The position numbers and the translations under genes are program-made. The notes below the pieces were generated by a model that ran no database searches, had not been told where the DNA came from, and worked only from the letters and a program-made list of their open reading frames with translations. A stretch of DNA of 64,000 nucleotides from Sphingomonadales bacterium UBA2683 (GTDB lineage: Bacteria > Pseudomonadota > Alphaproteobacteria > Sphingomonadales > Sphingomonadaceae). The stretch spans positions 124,001-188,000 of the forward strand of contig DELZ01000001.1 in NCBI GenBank assembly GCA_002354635.1, written 5' to 3'. Of the stretch, positions 7,394 to 15,976 are shown in pieces; positions within the stretch are counted from its first letter, which is position 1; each line of letters opens with the position of its first letter.

Positions 7394-9052
7394 ATGGACA
7401 ATTTACTGGTTAGAGCCGGCGGCTGGCTGCTGCTCGTGTTTTTGGCATTTGTTGCAATGGTCATGGCCGCCGACGGTGGCTTTGCCGTGCACATGGGCAT
7501 TATCATGGCCGCCTGTCTGATCGCGCTGTGGGTAACGATCAGCAAGGCGGACTATGCCGCCATCGGCCGCGGAATATTGAAAGCGCCCGCCGATCCGGGA
7601 AAATATGATGATGATCCTATCCGCTGGGGCGTAATCGCCACTCTTTTCTGGGGTATGGCAGGATTTGCGGTCGGGCTTTTCATAGCCCTACAACTGGCCT
7701 TTCCTGTGCTCAATCTGGGCCTCGAATATACTACTTTCGGACGGCTTCGTCCGCTGCACACTTCTGCCGTCATTTTCGCATTCGGAGGCAATGCGCTGAT
7801 CGCGACGAGTTTTTACGTCGTCCAGCGCACGTGCCGGGCGAGGTTGGCCTTCCCCGGCCTCGCCCGTTTTGTTTTCTGGGGCTACCAGCTGTTCATCGTG
7901 CTGGCGGCCACCGGCTATTTGCTGGGCGTCACCCAGTCCAAGGAATATGCCGAACCGGAATGGTATGTCGATATCTGGCTGACCATCGTCTGGGTCAGCT
8001 ATGCTGCGGTGTTCATCGGCACGATCGTCAAGCGGTCGGAACCGCATATCTATGTCGCCAACTGGTTCTTCCTCAGTTTCATTCTGACCGTTGCGATGCT
8101 GCATCTGGTCAACGGCCTGGCGATGCCGGTCAGCCTGCTCGGCGCAAAAAGCTACAGCGCCTTCGCCGGGGTGCAGGATGCGCTGACCCAATGGTGGTAT
8201 GGCCACAATGCGGTCGGCTTTTTCCTGACCGCAGGTTTCCTCGGCATGATGTACTATTTCGTACCGAAGCAGGCCGAACGGCCGGTCTACAGCTATCGGC
8301 TGTCGATCATCCATTTCTGGTCGCTGATTTTCCTCTATATCTGGGCCGGACCGCATCATCTGCATTATACCGCCCTGCCCGACTGGGCGCAGACATTGGG
8401 CATGGTCTTTTCGATCATGTTGTGGATGCCAAGCTGGGGCGGAATGATCAACGGCCTGATGACACTCAACGGCGCATGGGACAAGATTCGCACCGATCCG
8501 ATCATCCGCATGATGGTGCTGGCCCTCGCCTTTTACGGCATGAGCACGTTTGAAGGCCCGATGATGTCGATCAAGGCGGTCAACAGCCTGTCGCACTATA
8601 CCGACTGGACCATCGGCCATGTCCACAGTGGAGCGCTCGGCTGGAACGGCATGATCACCTTTGCCGCGCTTTACTATATGGTACCGCGCCTCTGGGGCCG
8701 CACCCGGCTTTACAGCCTGCGGATGGTGAACTGGCATTTCTGGCTCGCGACCATCGGTATCGTTCTCTACGCTGCCTCGATGTGGGTTGCCGGGATCATG
8801 CAAGGCCTGATGTGGCGCGAATATGGCGACGACGGCTATCTGGTCTACGCCTTCAGCGAAGTCGTTTCGGCAATGTTCCCGATGTATCTGATCCGCGCAA
8901 CCGGCGGCCTGCTCTATCTCGCCGGCGCAGTGGTGATGGTCTACAATGTCTGGATGACGCTGGCCGGCCATCTGCGGGATGAAAAATCGATGACCGAAAC
9001 ACCTCACGACGAGGCCGCTGACAAGCCGCTGGTCGCGGTTCCGGCAGAGTGA
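7394..9052 (+). CDS. ccoN: cbb3-type cytochrome c oxidase subunit I
   Basis: The catalytic, polytopic inner-membrane subunit of the high-affinity terminal oxidase that reduces O2 to water and pumps protons. It is 552 residues long, with an N-terminal extension of about 70 residues carrying two extra hydrophobic segments compared with classical CcoN. Metal ligands are recognisable: His in LHTSAVIFAFGGN near residue 121, WWYGHNAVGFF near 270, PHHLHYTALPDW (CuB histidines) near 320, and GHVHSGALGWNGM near 409 for the two hemes. The ATG at 7394 follows GGGGAAGGACGTT, a good ribosome site. First gene of ccoNOQPGHIS. Confidence 0.97.
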   Translation: MDNLLVRAGGWLLLVFLAFVAMVMAADGGFAVHMGIIMAACLIALWVTISKADYAAIGRGILKAPADPGKYDDDPIRWGVIATLFWGMAGFAVGLFIALQLAFPVLNLGLEYTTFGRLRPLHTSAVIFAFGGNALIATSFYVVQRTCRARLAFPGLARFVFWGYQLFIVLAATGYLLGVTQSKEYAEPEWYVDIWLTIVWVSYAAVFIGTIVKRSEPHIYVANWFFLSFILTVAMLHLVNGLAMPVSLLGAKSYSAFAGVQDALTQWWYGHNAVGFFLTAGFLGMMYYFVPKQAERPVYSYRLSIIHFWSLIFLYIWAGPHHLHYTALPDWAQTLGMVFSIMLWMPSWGGMINGLMTLNGAWDKIRTDPIIRMMVLALAFYGMSTFEGPMMSIKAVNSLSHYTDWTIGHVHSGALGWNGMITFAALYYMVPRLWGRTRLYSLRMVNWHFWLATIGIVLYAASMWVAGIMQGLMWREYGDDGYLVYAFSEVVSAMFPMYLIRATGGLLYLAGAVVMVYNVWMTLAGHLRDEKSMTETPHDEAADKPLVAVPAE

Positions 9053-9065
9053 GGGAGACAGGATC

Positions 9066-9800
9066 ATGACCACATTCACGCAAAAACATAAGAAGATCGA
9101 GCGCAATATTACTCTGCTGGCAGTCCTCTCGCTGGTTGCCGTGACCATCGGCGGTATTGTCGAAATCGCACCACTGTTCTGGATCGACAACACGGTTGAG
9201 AAAGTCGACGGTGTGCGGCCATATACGCCGCTCGAGCTGGCCGGACGCAACATTTATGTGCGCGAAGGCTGCTATACCTGCCACAGCCAGATGATCCGGC
9301 CTTTCCGCGACGAGGTGGAACGCTATGGGCACTACTCGCTGGCTGCGGAATCGATGTACGATCACCCGTTTCAATGGGGGTCGAAACGCACCGGACCGGA
9401 TCTCGCCCGGGTTGGCGGGCGCTATTCGGACGAATGGCATGTCCAGCATCTGACCGATCCGCGGGCAGTTGTACCGGAATCGATCATGCCTCCATACGCT
9501 TTTCTGGCACAGAAGGACCTCAACCCTGGGGACATGGGCGCTCACTTGCTGGCGCTCACCCGGGTTGGTGTTCCCTACACCAAGGAAGCAATTGAAAACG
9601 CCAATGCGGATCTGCTCACCCAGAGTGATCCGATGGCCAGTTCGGCAGACCTCGAAAAGCGCTATCCGAAGGTTCAGGTCCGCGATTTTGACGGCAATCC
9701 GGACAAACTCTCCGAAATGGACGCGCTGGTCGCCTATCTGCAGATGATTGGCACATTGGTCGATTTCGAAGCGGGCGAAGCACAGGAGCAGCCGCGATGA
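9066..9800 (+). CDS. ccoO: cbb3-type cytochrome c oxidase subunit II (monoheme)
   Basis: A 244-residue membrane-anchored c-type cytochrome that carries electrons towards CcoN. One N-terminal transmembrane helix is followed by VREGCYTCHSQMIRPF with the single CXXCH heme site near residue 68, and a distal Met in ESIMPPYAFL. It starts 13 nt after ccoN with GAGGGAGACAGG as ribosome site. Its stop codon overlaps the ccoQ start by four bases (ATGA), which suggests translational coupling. Confidence 0.96.
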   Translation: MTTFTQKHKKIERNITLLAVLSLVAVTIGGIVEIAPLFWIDNTVEKVDGVRPYTPLELAGRNIYVREGCYTCHSQMIRPFRDEVERYGHYSLAAESMYDHPFQWGSKRTGPDLARVGGRYSDEWHVQHLTDPRAVVPESIMPPYAFLAQKDLNPGDMGAHLLALTRVGVPYTKEAIENANADLLTQSDPMASSADLEKRYPKVQVRDFDGNPDKLSEMDALVAYLQMIGTLVDFEAGEAQEQPR

Positions 9801-9958
9801 ACTACGAAGCACTGCGCCATTTTGCTGACAGCTGGGGATTGCTGTTCATGACTGGCATATTTCTGACGCTGGTCGGCTGGACCTTTCGTCCCGGTGCCGG
9901 AAGCAGTCACCATGAAGCGGCCCACATGATTTTTGACGAGGACAAGAGCGATGTCTGA
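9797..9958 (+). CDS. ccoQ: cbb3-type oxidase small subunit CcoQ
   Basis: A 53-residue protein beginning MNYEALRHFADSWGLLFM with one membrane helix (residues about 14-30) and an acidic C-terminal tail. Size, single helix and position between ccoO and ccoP are those of CcoQ, a FixQ-type subunit that stabilises the oxidase. It overlaps the ccoO stop by ATGA, and its own stop overlaps the ccoP start (ATGTCTGA), so all three are coupled. Confidence 0.88.
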   Translation: MNYEALRHFADSWGLLFMTGIFLTLVGWTFRPGAGSSHHEAAHMIFDEDKSDV

Positions 9959-10913
9959 GAAAAAACGCGTTGACGAACCCACCGGAACCGAAACCGTCGG
10001 CCATGAGTGGGACGGTATCGAGGAGCTCGATACACCGATGCCACGCTGGTGGGTGTGGACCTTTTACGCCACGATCATCTGGGCGATCGGCTATGTCATT
10101 CTCTATCCCGCCATTCCCTTGGTCAATTCGGCAACGGAAGGCGTGTTTGGCTGGAGCAGCCGGGGGGATTATGCCATGCAAGTGGCGGCGCGGGAGAAAG
10201 AGCTCGAACCGATCCGCCAGGCGTTGGTGTCGACCGACATTCGCAAACTGAACGGCAGTCCCGAATTGCTGCAGCAGGCCATCGAGGGCGGACGTTCCGC
10301 CTTCAAGGTCCATTGCGTGCAATGTCACGGTTCGGGTGCGGCCGGTTCCGCTGGTTATCCCAATCTCAACGACGATGACTGGCTGTGGGGCGGCGATCTG
10401 GAAGCGATCGAATATACGCTGATCCACGGCATCCGCAATCCGGATCACGACAACACCCGTTTCTCGCAAATGCCGGCTTTCGGCAGAGACGGAATATTGC
10501 AGCCAGGACAGATTGCCGATCTGGTATCCTTCGTACGAACATTGTCCGGCAAGGAGAAAAGCAGCGCGGCAGCCGGCCGTGGTGCCGGCTTGTTCGCCGA
10601 AAATTGCGCCGTCTGTCATGGCCCCGACGGCAAGGGAAGCCGTGATCTGGGCGCGCCGAATCTGACCGATGCGATCAGCCTGTACGGACTGGATCGCGCG
10701 TCGCTCACCAACACGATCACCAACAGCCGCTATGGCGTAATGCCCCGCTGGGGCCAGCGACTTGACCCCGCAACGATCCGTATGCTCGCCGCCTATGTCC
10801 ATTCGCTTGGCGGCGGAGAAACTTTGCCGGCGCTGGAAGACGTAAGCGAGGACACTCTCGACCAGGTCGGGGATGGGGCTCGAAACATCGGTACCGGTAA
10901 TGAACAATCCTGA
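9951..10913 (+). CDS. ccoP: cbb3-type cytochrome c oxidase subunit III (diheme)
   Basis: A 320-residue diheme cytochrome c subunit that accepts electrons from soluble or membrane cytochromes and passes them to CcoO. It begins MSEKKRVDEP, has the CcoP N-terminal motif GHEWDGIEELDTPMPRWW and a transmembrane helix, then two CXXCH sites, CVQCH near residue 121 and CAVCH near 218. The ATG at 9951 was chosen over an upstream TTG because GAGGACAAG precedes it and the overlap with ccoQ matches the operon's style. Near its 3' end it overlaps the start of ccoG. Confidence 0.96.
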   Translation: MSEKKRVDEPTGTETVGHEWDGIEELDTPMPRWWVWTFYATIIWAIGYVILYPAIPLVNSATEGVFGWSSRGDYAMQVAAREKELEPIRQALVSTDIRKLNGSPELLQQAIEGGRSAFKVHCVQCHGSGAAGSAGYPNLNDDDWLWGGDLEAIEYTLIHGIRNPDHDNTRFSQMPAFGRDGILQPGQIADLVSFVRTLSGKEKSSAAAGRGAGLFAENCAVCHGPDGKGSRDLGAPNLTDAISLYGLDRASLTNTITNSRYGVMPRWGQRLDPATIRMLAAYVHSLGGGETLPALEDVSEDTLDQVGDGARNIGTGNEQS

Positions 10914-12354
10914 GAATTTTCCTGACCCGGAGGTCAGGCTTTATGAAAAGCGCAAGGCTGTTCATCCGCAGCGCATAGACGGAAAATTCCGACGTTTGAA
11001 ATGGGTGATCATGGCCCTCACGCTGGCGGTCTATTATATCACGCCCTGGATTCGGTGGGATCGCGGACCCTATGCACCCAATCAGGCAGTGCTGGTCGAC
11101 TTGGCCAACCGCCGCTTTTACATGTTCGGTATCGAGATCTGGCCCCACGAATTTTATTATGTTGCCGGCCTTCTTGTCATGGCGGGAATCGGGCTATTTC
11201 TCCTAACATCGGCCGTAGGACGGGCATGGTGTGGCTACGCCTGTCCGCAAACCGTTTGGACCGACGTCTTCCAGCATGTCGACCGGTTCGTTGACGGCGA
11301 CCGCAACGCGCGCATGCGTCTCGACAAGGCTCCCTGGACAGCACATAAAACTGTCCGCCGACTGTTCAAATGGAGCATCTATCTGTTCATCGCTTTCTGG
11401 ACCGGCGGCGCATGGATCATGTATTTTGCCGATGCACCCACCCTCGTCGTCGATTTCTGGACCGGTCAGGCCGCTCCCGTTGCCTATGCCTCGGTTGCCA
11501 TACTGACGGCGACCACCTTCATTTTTGGTGGTTTCATGCGTGAACAGGTTTGCATCTACATGTGCCCATGGCCGCGCATCCAGACCGCGATGATGGACGA
11601 AAACTCGCTGACCGTGACCTACAAGGATTGGCGCGGCGAACCGCGCGGGAGCCTGAAAAAGGCGGAAGCCCACCCGGGCAGCTTTGGCGACTGTGTCGAT
11701 TGCAATCAGTGCGTGGCGGTTTGTCCGACCGGGATCGATATCCGCGAGGGGCCGCAAATCGGCTGCATCACCTGCGCCTTGTGCATTGACGCGTGCGACC
11801 GGGTGATGGCGCAAGTTGGACGTCCCCGCGGCCTGATCGACTATGCGACACTGGAAGATTCCGAACTGGAAATGGCAGGCAAGCCGCATAGTCCCATCCG
11901 GAAGACCCTGTTTCGGCCCCGGACCATTCTCTACACATCGATCTGGTGCGCGATCGGACTGGCAATGCTGTTCGCTCTTGGCAACCGCACCCGGATCGAC
12001 ATCAGCGCCAATCATGACCGCAATCCAGTCTATGTCCAGCTCGCCGACGGCCATGTCCGCAACAGCTACACCGTTAACCTGCGCAATATGGAAAACAGGC
12101 CGCGGGAAATGATCATCGGAATGACCGCGCTCGAAGGCGGCGTAATATGGTCCAACGAGGGATCCCGCGAGGGTGCAGGCCAGCGGCTGACCACGACGGT
12201 TTCGGCCGACAGCGTAGCGAGATTGCGGGTCTATGTCGCAGCTCCGGGCACAGGACCGGAACGGGAGGATTTCGCACTGACGGTCACCGCCGCCGATGAT
12301 CCGGAGGCGCGGGATATCGACGAAGTATTTTTTGAACGGCCGGAGACAGACTAA
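10900..12354 (+). CDS. ccoG: Cytochrome c oxidase accessory protein CcoG (RdxA/FixG)
   Basis: A polytopic ferredoxin-like membrane protein of about 484 residues needed for cbb3 assembly, thought to reduce copper for the binuclear centre. It has GRAWCGYACPQTVWTDVF and REQVCIYMCPWPRIQ in the membrane part, then two 4Fe-4S motifs, CVDCNQCVAVCPTGID near residue 264 and CITCALCIDACDR near 288, and a C-terminal FixG Ig-like domain. The start could be the ATG at 10900 (14 nt overlap with ccoP) or one at 10873; the sequence does not decide. The stop overlaps the next ATG (TAATG). Confidence 0.95.
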   Translation: MNNPENFPDPEVRLYEKRKAVHPQRIDGKFRRLKWVIMALTLAVYYITPWIRWDRGPYAPNQAVLVDLANRRFYMFGIEIWPHEFYYVAGLLVMAGIGLFLLTSAVGRAWCGYACPQTVWTDVFQHVDRFVDGDRNARMRLDKAPWTAHKTVRRLFKWSIYLFIAFWTGGAWIMYFADAPTLVVDFWTGQAAPVAYASVAILTATTFIFGGFMREQVCIYMCPWPRIQTAMMDENSLTVTYKDWRGEPRGSLKKAEAHPGSFGDCVDCNQCVAVCPTGIDIREGPQIGCITCALCIDACDRVMAQVGRPRGLIDYATLEDSELEMAGKPHSPIRKTLFRPRTILYTSIWCAIGLAMLFALGNRTRIDISANHDRNPVYVQLADGHVRNSYTVNLRNMENRPREMIIGMTALEGGVIWSNEGSREGAGQRLTTTVSADSVARLRVYVAAPGTGPEREDFALTVTAADDPEARDIDEVFFERPETD

Positions 12355-12827
12355 TGAGCAAGCAAAAATCCGTCCGCAAATTTACCGGCTATCATGCGAC
12401 GATGATCATTGTCGCTTTTTTCGCCGTGGTCGTCGGAGTCAACATGGTCATGGCCCGCTTCGCGCTGTCGACCTTTGGCGGTACGGTTGTCGACAACACC
12501 TATGTAGCAAGCCAGAAATATAACGAATGGCTGGAACAGGCCCGGGATCAGCGAGCTCATGGCTGGACCGTTTCTCCTGTCATCCGCTCGGGCGACCGCG
12601 CCCTCCTGAACATTTCGGATGCCGATGGCGCGGCCTTGCGAGGGGCCAGCCTGGTCGCGGTGGCTGAACATCCCGTCGGTCGTACCGAACCGTTTGAAAT
12701 CACTTTCTCCGAGCTTCGTCCGGGTGAATATCAAAGCGTCCAGATGATACCGGACGGTCGCTGGAAACTAAAACTGCTCATTTCGCAGACTGACAAATTC
12801 ATGCGGGTGCTGCAGGATATCCAATGA
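12354..12827 (+). CDS. ccoH: FixH family protein (CcoH)
   Basis: A 157-residue membrane-anchored protein with one N-terminal helix (near residues 15-35, ATMIIVAFFAVVVGVNMVMA) and a periplasmic beta-rich FixH domain containing NEWLEQARDQRAHGWTV and LRPGEYQS. CcoH is an assembly factor of cbb3 oxidase. The start codon overlaps the ccoG stop and the gene's stop overlaps the ccoI start by ATGA, so it is translated as part of the operon. Confidence 0.92.
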   Translation: MSKQKSVRKFTGYHATMIIVAFFAVVVGVNMVMARFALSTFGGTVVDNTYVASQKYNEWLEQARDQRAHGWTVSPVIRSGDRALLNISDADGAALRGASLVAVAEHPVGRTEPFEITFSELRPGEYQSVQMIPDGRWKLKLLISQTDKFMRVLQDIQ

Positions 12828-14947
12828 ACGCTGTTGCCCCCTTCCACAGCGGCCAGTCGCAATCACTCGTATCTCGCTTTGCTGTGCCCGCGATCCGCTG
12901 CGCCGGTTGTATCTCGAAAATTGAAAATGGTCTCAACACCGACCCCGGCATAATCTCTTCGCGGGTCAATTTTTCTGCCAAACAGGTGGCTGTTACGCAT
13001 CTGCCGGAACTGGATGATCACCAGCTCAAGGGCAAGATCGAGGCGCTGGGTTTCGAGGTCCAGATCCTTGCGGACAATCCGCTGGCCGAGGAAAAGGGCA
13101 GCACCGGCAAGCTGATCCGCGCGCTGGCAGTTGCCGGTTTCGGGATGATGAACATCATGTTATTGTCGGTCAGCGTATGGTCCGGCGCCACAGGAGTTAC
13201 CCGGGACCTGTTCCACTGGCTCTCCGCGCTGATCGCCGTTCCGGTGATCGCTTACGCGGGCCGTCCGTTTTTCGCTTCCGCTGCCATGGCGCTGCGCTAT
13301 GGCCGGACCAATATGGATGTGCCGATTTCAATCGGCATATTGCTGGCAACCGGCCTCAGCATATATGAAACCGCAACCGGCGGTGCCCATGCCTATTTTG
13401 ACGGCGCAGTCATGCTGCTCTTCTTCCTGCTCGCCGGGCGGGTGCTCGACGGCATGATGCGGGACCGGGCGCGCGAGGGTATCGGCGCATTGCTCAAGCA
13501 GACCGCTCCCGGGGCGATGGTTCTGGCGGACGGCGGCAAAACCCGCTGGATCGCTTCCGGCGCTCTGCGTCCGGACATGCGGATGATGGTGGCAGCCGGC
13601 GAAAGCTTGGCGGCAGATGGTGTCATTGAGGCGGGTGCGAGCCAGTTCGACTGCTCGCTGCTGACCGGCGAAAGCGAACCGCAACCGAAAGGCAAAGGTG
13701 ACCGGGCGCTGGCTGGTACGCTCAACCTGTCAGCGCCGGTGACCGTGCGGGTTACCGCTACCGGCGAAGATACAACCGTTGCCGACATCGCCAGGTTGAT
13801 GGACGAGGCTGGCCAGCGCCGTTCCTTCTATGTCCGTATCGCCGACCGCGCCGCGCGTTTCTATGCACCGGTCGTCCATAGCCTCGCGCTGCTTGCTTTC
13901 GGCTATTGGATGCTGGCCGGTGCAGGCTGGCACCAATCCTTGCTGATTGCGGTCGCGGTGCTGATCATCACCTGCCCCTGCGCGCTGGGACTGGCAGTAC
14001 CCGCAGCGCAGGTCGTGGCTTCGGGTGCCTTGTTGCGCAAGGGCGTGATGGTCAAGGACGGCAGCGCCCTGGAGCGCCTGGCAGAGGTTGATTACGCGCT
14101 GTTCGACAAGACCGGTACCCTCACCCTCGGCCATCCGGTTCCGGTCAATCTCGACGCCCTGAGTCTGGCGCAAAAGCAGATCACTCTGGCGCTCGCCCAG
14201 GCCAGCCGCCATCCGGTAAGCAAGGGCATCCGTACGGCCCTGCTTGCGCTGGAGATCGAACCGGCGGCACTGGACGATATCCAGGAAGTGCCCGGCGAAG
14301 GGATGACCGGTAGCTGGGGCGGTGTATCGGTAAAACTCGGCAAGCCCGAAAAATCCGAAGACCATCTATCCAGCCAGCTGACCGTCGGCAGCGATACCGT
14401 CCTGCTCCAGCTGCAAGATGATATCCGTCCGGACACCACCGAAGCCATCGCCGGTTTGCAAGCGCTGGGACTGCCCGCGTCGATCATTTCCGGCGACAAT
14501 GTGCGATCGGTTGCGCATGTGGCCCGCGCCATCGGCATTTCCGCACAAGCCAGCGCCTCACCACAGGACAAGGTCGAGGCCATCACCCGTCTGACCGCAG
14601 GCGGCCGCAAGGTGCTGATGGTCGGAGACGGTCTGAACGATGGCCCTGCCCTCGCCGCCGCCCATGTCTCGATCGCTCCGGGTTCCGCCAGCGATGTCGG
14701 CCAGCAGGCCGCTGATGCCGTCTTCACCAGCGCGTCGCTGATGCCCGTCACGCTATCGGTCAAGGTCGCGCGCCGCACCATGCAGATTGTCCACCAGAAT
14801 TTCGCGCTCGCCATTGGCTATAATATCTGCGCCGTGCCGCTGGCGCTGACCGGGATGGTGACCCCTCTGATCGCCGCGATTGCCATGTCGCTCTCGTCGC
14901 TGATCGTCGTCGGCAATGCCCTGCGCCTTAACGGTGCCGCGAAATGA
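12824..14947 (+). CDS. ccoI: Copper-translocating P1B-type ATPase for cbb3 maturation
   Basis: A 707-residue P-type ATPase that exports copper for the oxidase's CuB centre. An N-terminal heavy-metal domain carries CXXC in IRCAGCISKIEN near residue 26. The membrane CPC motif is in ITCPCALGLAVP near 385, the phosphorylation site is DKTGTLT near 428, the HP motif is in ASRHPVSKG, and the hinge is GDGLNDGPAL. Its place in ccoGHIS makes the CcoI/FixI subgroup much more likely than a CopA-type detoxifying pump. Start and stop both overlap neighbours by ATGA. Confidence 0.96.
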   Translation: MNAVAPFHSGQSQSLVSRFAVPAIRCAGCISKIENGLNTDPGIISSRVNFSAKQVAVTHLPELDDHQLKGKIEALGFEVQILADNPLAEEKGSTGKLIRALAVAGFGMMNIMLLSVSVWSGATGVTRDLFHWLSALIAVPVIAYAGRPFFASAAMALRYGRTNMDVPISIGILLATGLSIYETATGGAHAYFDGAVMLLFFLLAGRVLDGMMRDRAREGIGALLKQTAPGAMVLADGGKTRWIASGALRPDMRMMVAAGESLAADGVIEAGASQFDCSLLTGESEPQPKGKGDRALAGTLNLSAPVTVRVTATGEDTTVADIARLMDEAGQRRSFYVRIADRAARFYAPVVHSLALLAFGYWMLAGAGWHQSLLIAVAVLIITCPCALGLAVPAAQVVASGALLRKGVMVKDGSALERLAEVDYALFDKTGTLTLGHPVPVNLDALSLAQKQITLALAQASRHPVSKGIRTALLALEIEPAALDDIQEVPGEGMTGSWGGVSVKLGKPEKSEDHLSSQLTVGSDTVLLQLQDDIRPDTTEAIAGLQALGLPASIISGDNVRSVAHVARAIGISAQASASPQDKVEAITRLTAGGRKVLMVGDGLNDGPALAAAHVSIAPGSASDVGQQAADAVFTSASLMPVTLSVKVARRTMQIVHQNFALAIGYNICAVPLALTGMVTPLIAAIAMSLSSLIVVGNALRLNGAAK

Positions 14948-15096
14948 GCGGACTGGCGATCCTGATCCCGGTGGCACTGCTGATGGGACTTATCGGCCTG
15001 GCCGTCTTTTTCTGGGCGATTCGCAACAACCAGTTCGAAGATCTCGACGGTGCAGCCCAACGGATATTGATTGAGGAGGAAGACGAAACACAATGA
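14944..15096 (+). CDS. ccoS: cbb3-type oxidase assembly protein CcoS
   Basis: A 50-residue protein beginning MSGLAILIPVALLMGLIGLA with one membrane helix followed by FFWAIRNNQFEDLDG, the conserved CcoS pattern (W-x(2)-RxxQFdDLdg). It ends in an acidic tail. CcoS is needed to insert redox cofactors into cbb3 oxidase. It overlaps ccoI by ATGA, and its stop overlaps the next small gene by ATGA. Confidence 0.93.
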   Translation: MSGLAILIPVALLMGLIGLAVFFWAIRNNQFEDLDGAAQRILIEEEDETQ

Positions 15097-15329
15097 TCAT
15101 CAGGGTCAGGCATTCGCGGCTCAGCCAATGGATCATTACCTCCGTAGCGCTACCGCTTGCTTCCCTACCGGTTTCCGCAAGCCCGGAGGGGATGCAGATT
15201 CAGCTATGCTCTGCCGATGGTGCGGCAAAAACCCTGACCATTCCTCTCGACCGGCACGATGGTAATGACTCGTGCGCCAAGCCCTGTCACGCCTGCCTCA
15301 ATCGCAAGAAGAATATCAAAAGCCGCTAG
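15093..15329 (+). CDS. Small exported cysteine-bearing protein, last gene of the cco operon
   Basis: A 78-residue protein of unknown function. Residues about 8-30 form a signal peptide or membrane anchor (IITSVALPLASLPVSA), followed by a short mature part with three clustered cysteines in SCAKPCHACLN and one more in LCSADG, ending in a basic tail. The layout recalls the small DUF2946-like proteins with a cysteine pair, but I cannot confirm that family. The start overlaps the ccoS stop (ATGA), which ties it to oxidase assembly. A role in copper handling or heme/thiol transfer is only inference from the cysteines and position. Confidence 0.7.
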   Translation: MIIRVRHSRLSQWIITSVALPLASLPVSASPEGMQIQLCSADGAAKTLTIPLDRHDGNDSCAKPCHACLNRKKNIKSR

Positions 15330-15340
15330 CAGACGACCCG

Positions 15341-15976
15341 TCACTCGCCGGGCATATCCTGTTCATGGGGATCCTCGGCTGCGAAACCGATGCGCAGCGC
15401 CTCCGCCAGACTGCGCACGCGCAGTTTTTCCATCATATTGGCGCGATAGATTTCCACGGTGCGCGGCGAGATACCGAGATCATAAGCGATCGTCTTGTTG
15501 GGATATCCTGCCATCAAACCCTCGAGCACATCCTGTTCTCTTCCGGTCAGGCAGGCCAGCCGGACCTTGGCTTCGGAAGCGGCCATTTCCTTCAGGTCGC
15601 TGTTCTCCAGACGGACGAATGCCTCCTCCATTGCCGCAATTAGCGCTTCCTTCTCATAGGGCTTTTCCAGGAAGTTTATCGCGCCAGCCCGCATCGCCTG
15701 GACCGCGATTTCGACGTCGCCGTGGCCGGTCAGTATAACCACGGGCATATCGATGCCGTCCTTGATCATCTGCTGCTGCACCTGCAAACCGTCCATGTCG
15801 GGCATCCGCACATCAAGCAGCACGCAACCGCGTTCTGCTCCTTTCGCCAGTTTCAGAAACGCCACACCGGATTCGACCGGCTGAACCTTGAAACCCGCGT
15901 GGCGCAGCATGAATGCCGCAGATCGCCTGACGGAATCATCGTCGTCCACTACATAGACCAGCCGCTCACTGCTCAT
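15341..15976 (-). CDS. fixJ: FixJ family response regulator
   Basis: A 211-residue two-domain regulator. The receiver domain has the acidic pocket YVVDDDDSV, the phospho-acceptor Asp at residue 55 in LLDVRMPDMDG, TGHGDVE and the EKPY lysine. The C-terminal LuxR-type HTH is LTGREQDVLEGLMAGYPNKT followed by ISPRTVEIYRANMMEKL. The second of two tandem ATGs was chosen because AGGAG lies 7 nt before it. It overlaps the kinase gene by 11 nt, so the pair is coupled. It is expected to turn on microaerobic genes when phosphorylated by FixL. Confidence 0.94.
   Translation of the reverse strand: MSSERLVYVVDDDDSVRRSAAFMLRHAGFKVQPVESGVAFLKLAKGAERGCVLLDVRMPDMDGLQVQQQMIKDGIDMPVVILTGHGDVEIAVQAMRAGAINFLEKPYEKEALIAAMEEAFVRLENSDLKEMAASEAKVRLACLTGREQDVLEGLMAGYPNKTIAYDLGISPRTVEIYRANMMEKLRVRSLAEALRIGFAAEDPHEQDMPGE

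Noticed and set aside
7688..9253. Minus-strand open frame (521 codons) opposite ccoN
   Set aside because: Antisense to the oxidase gene; His/Asp-rich nonsense translation.
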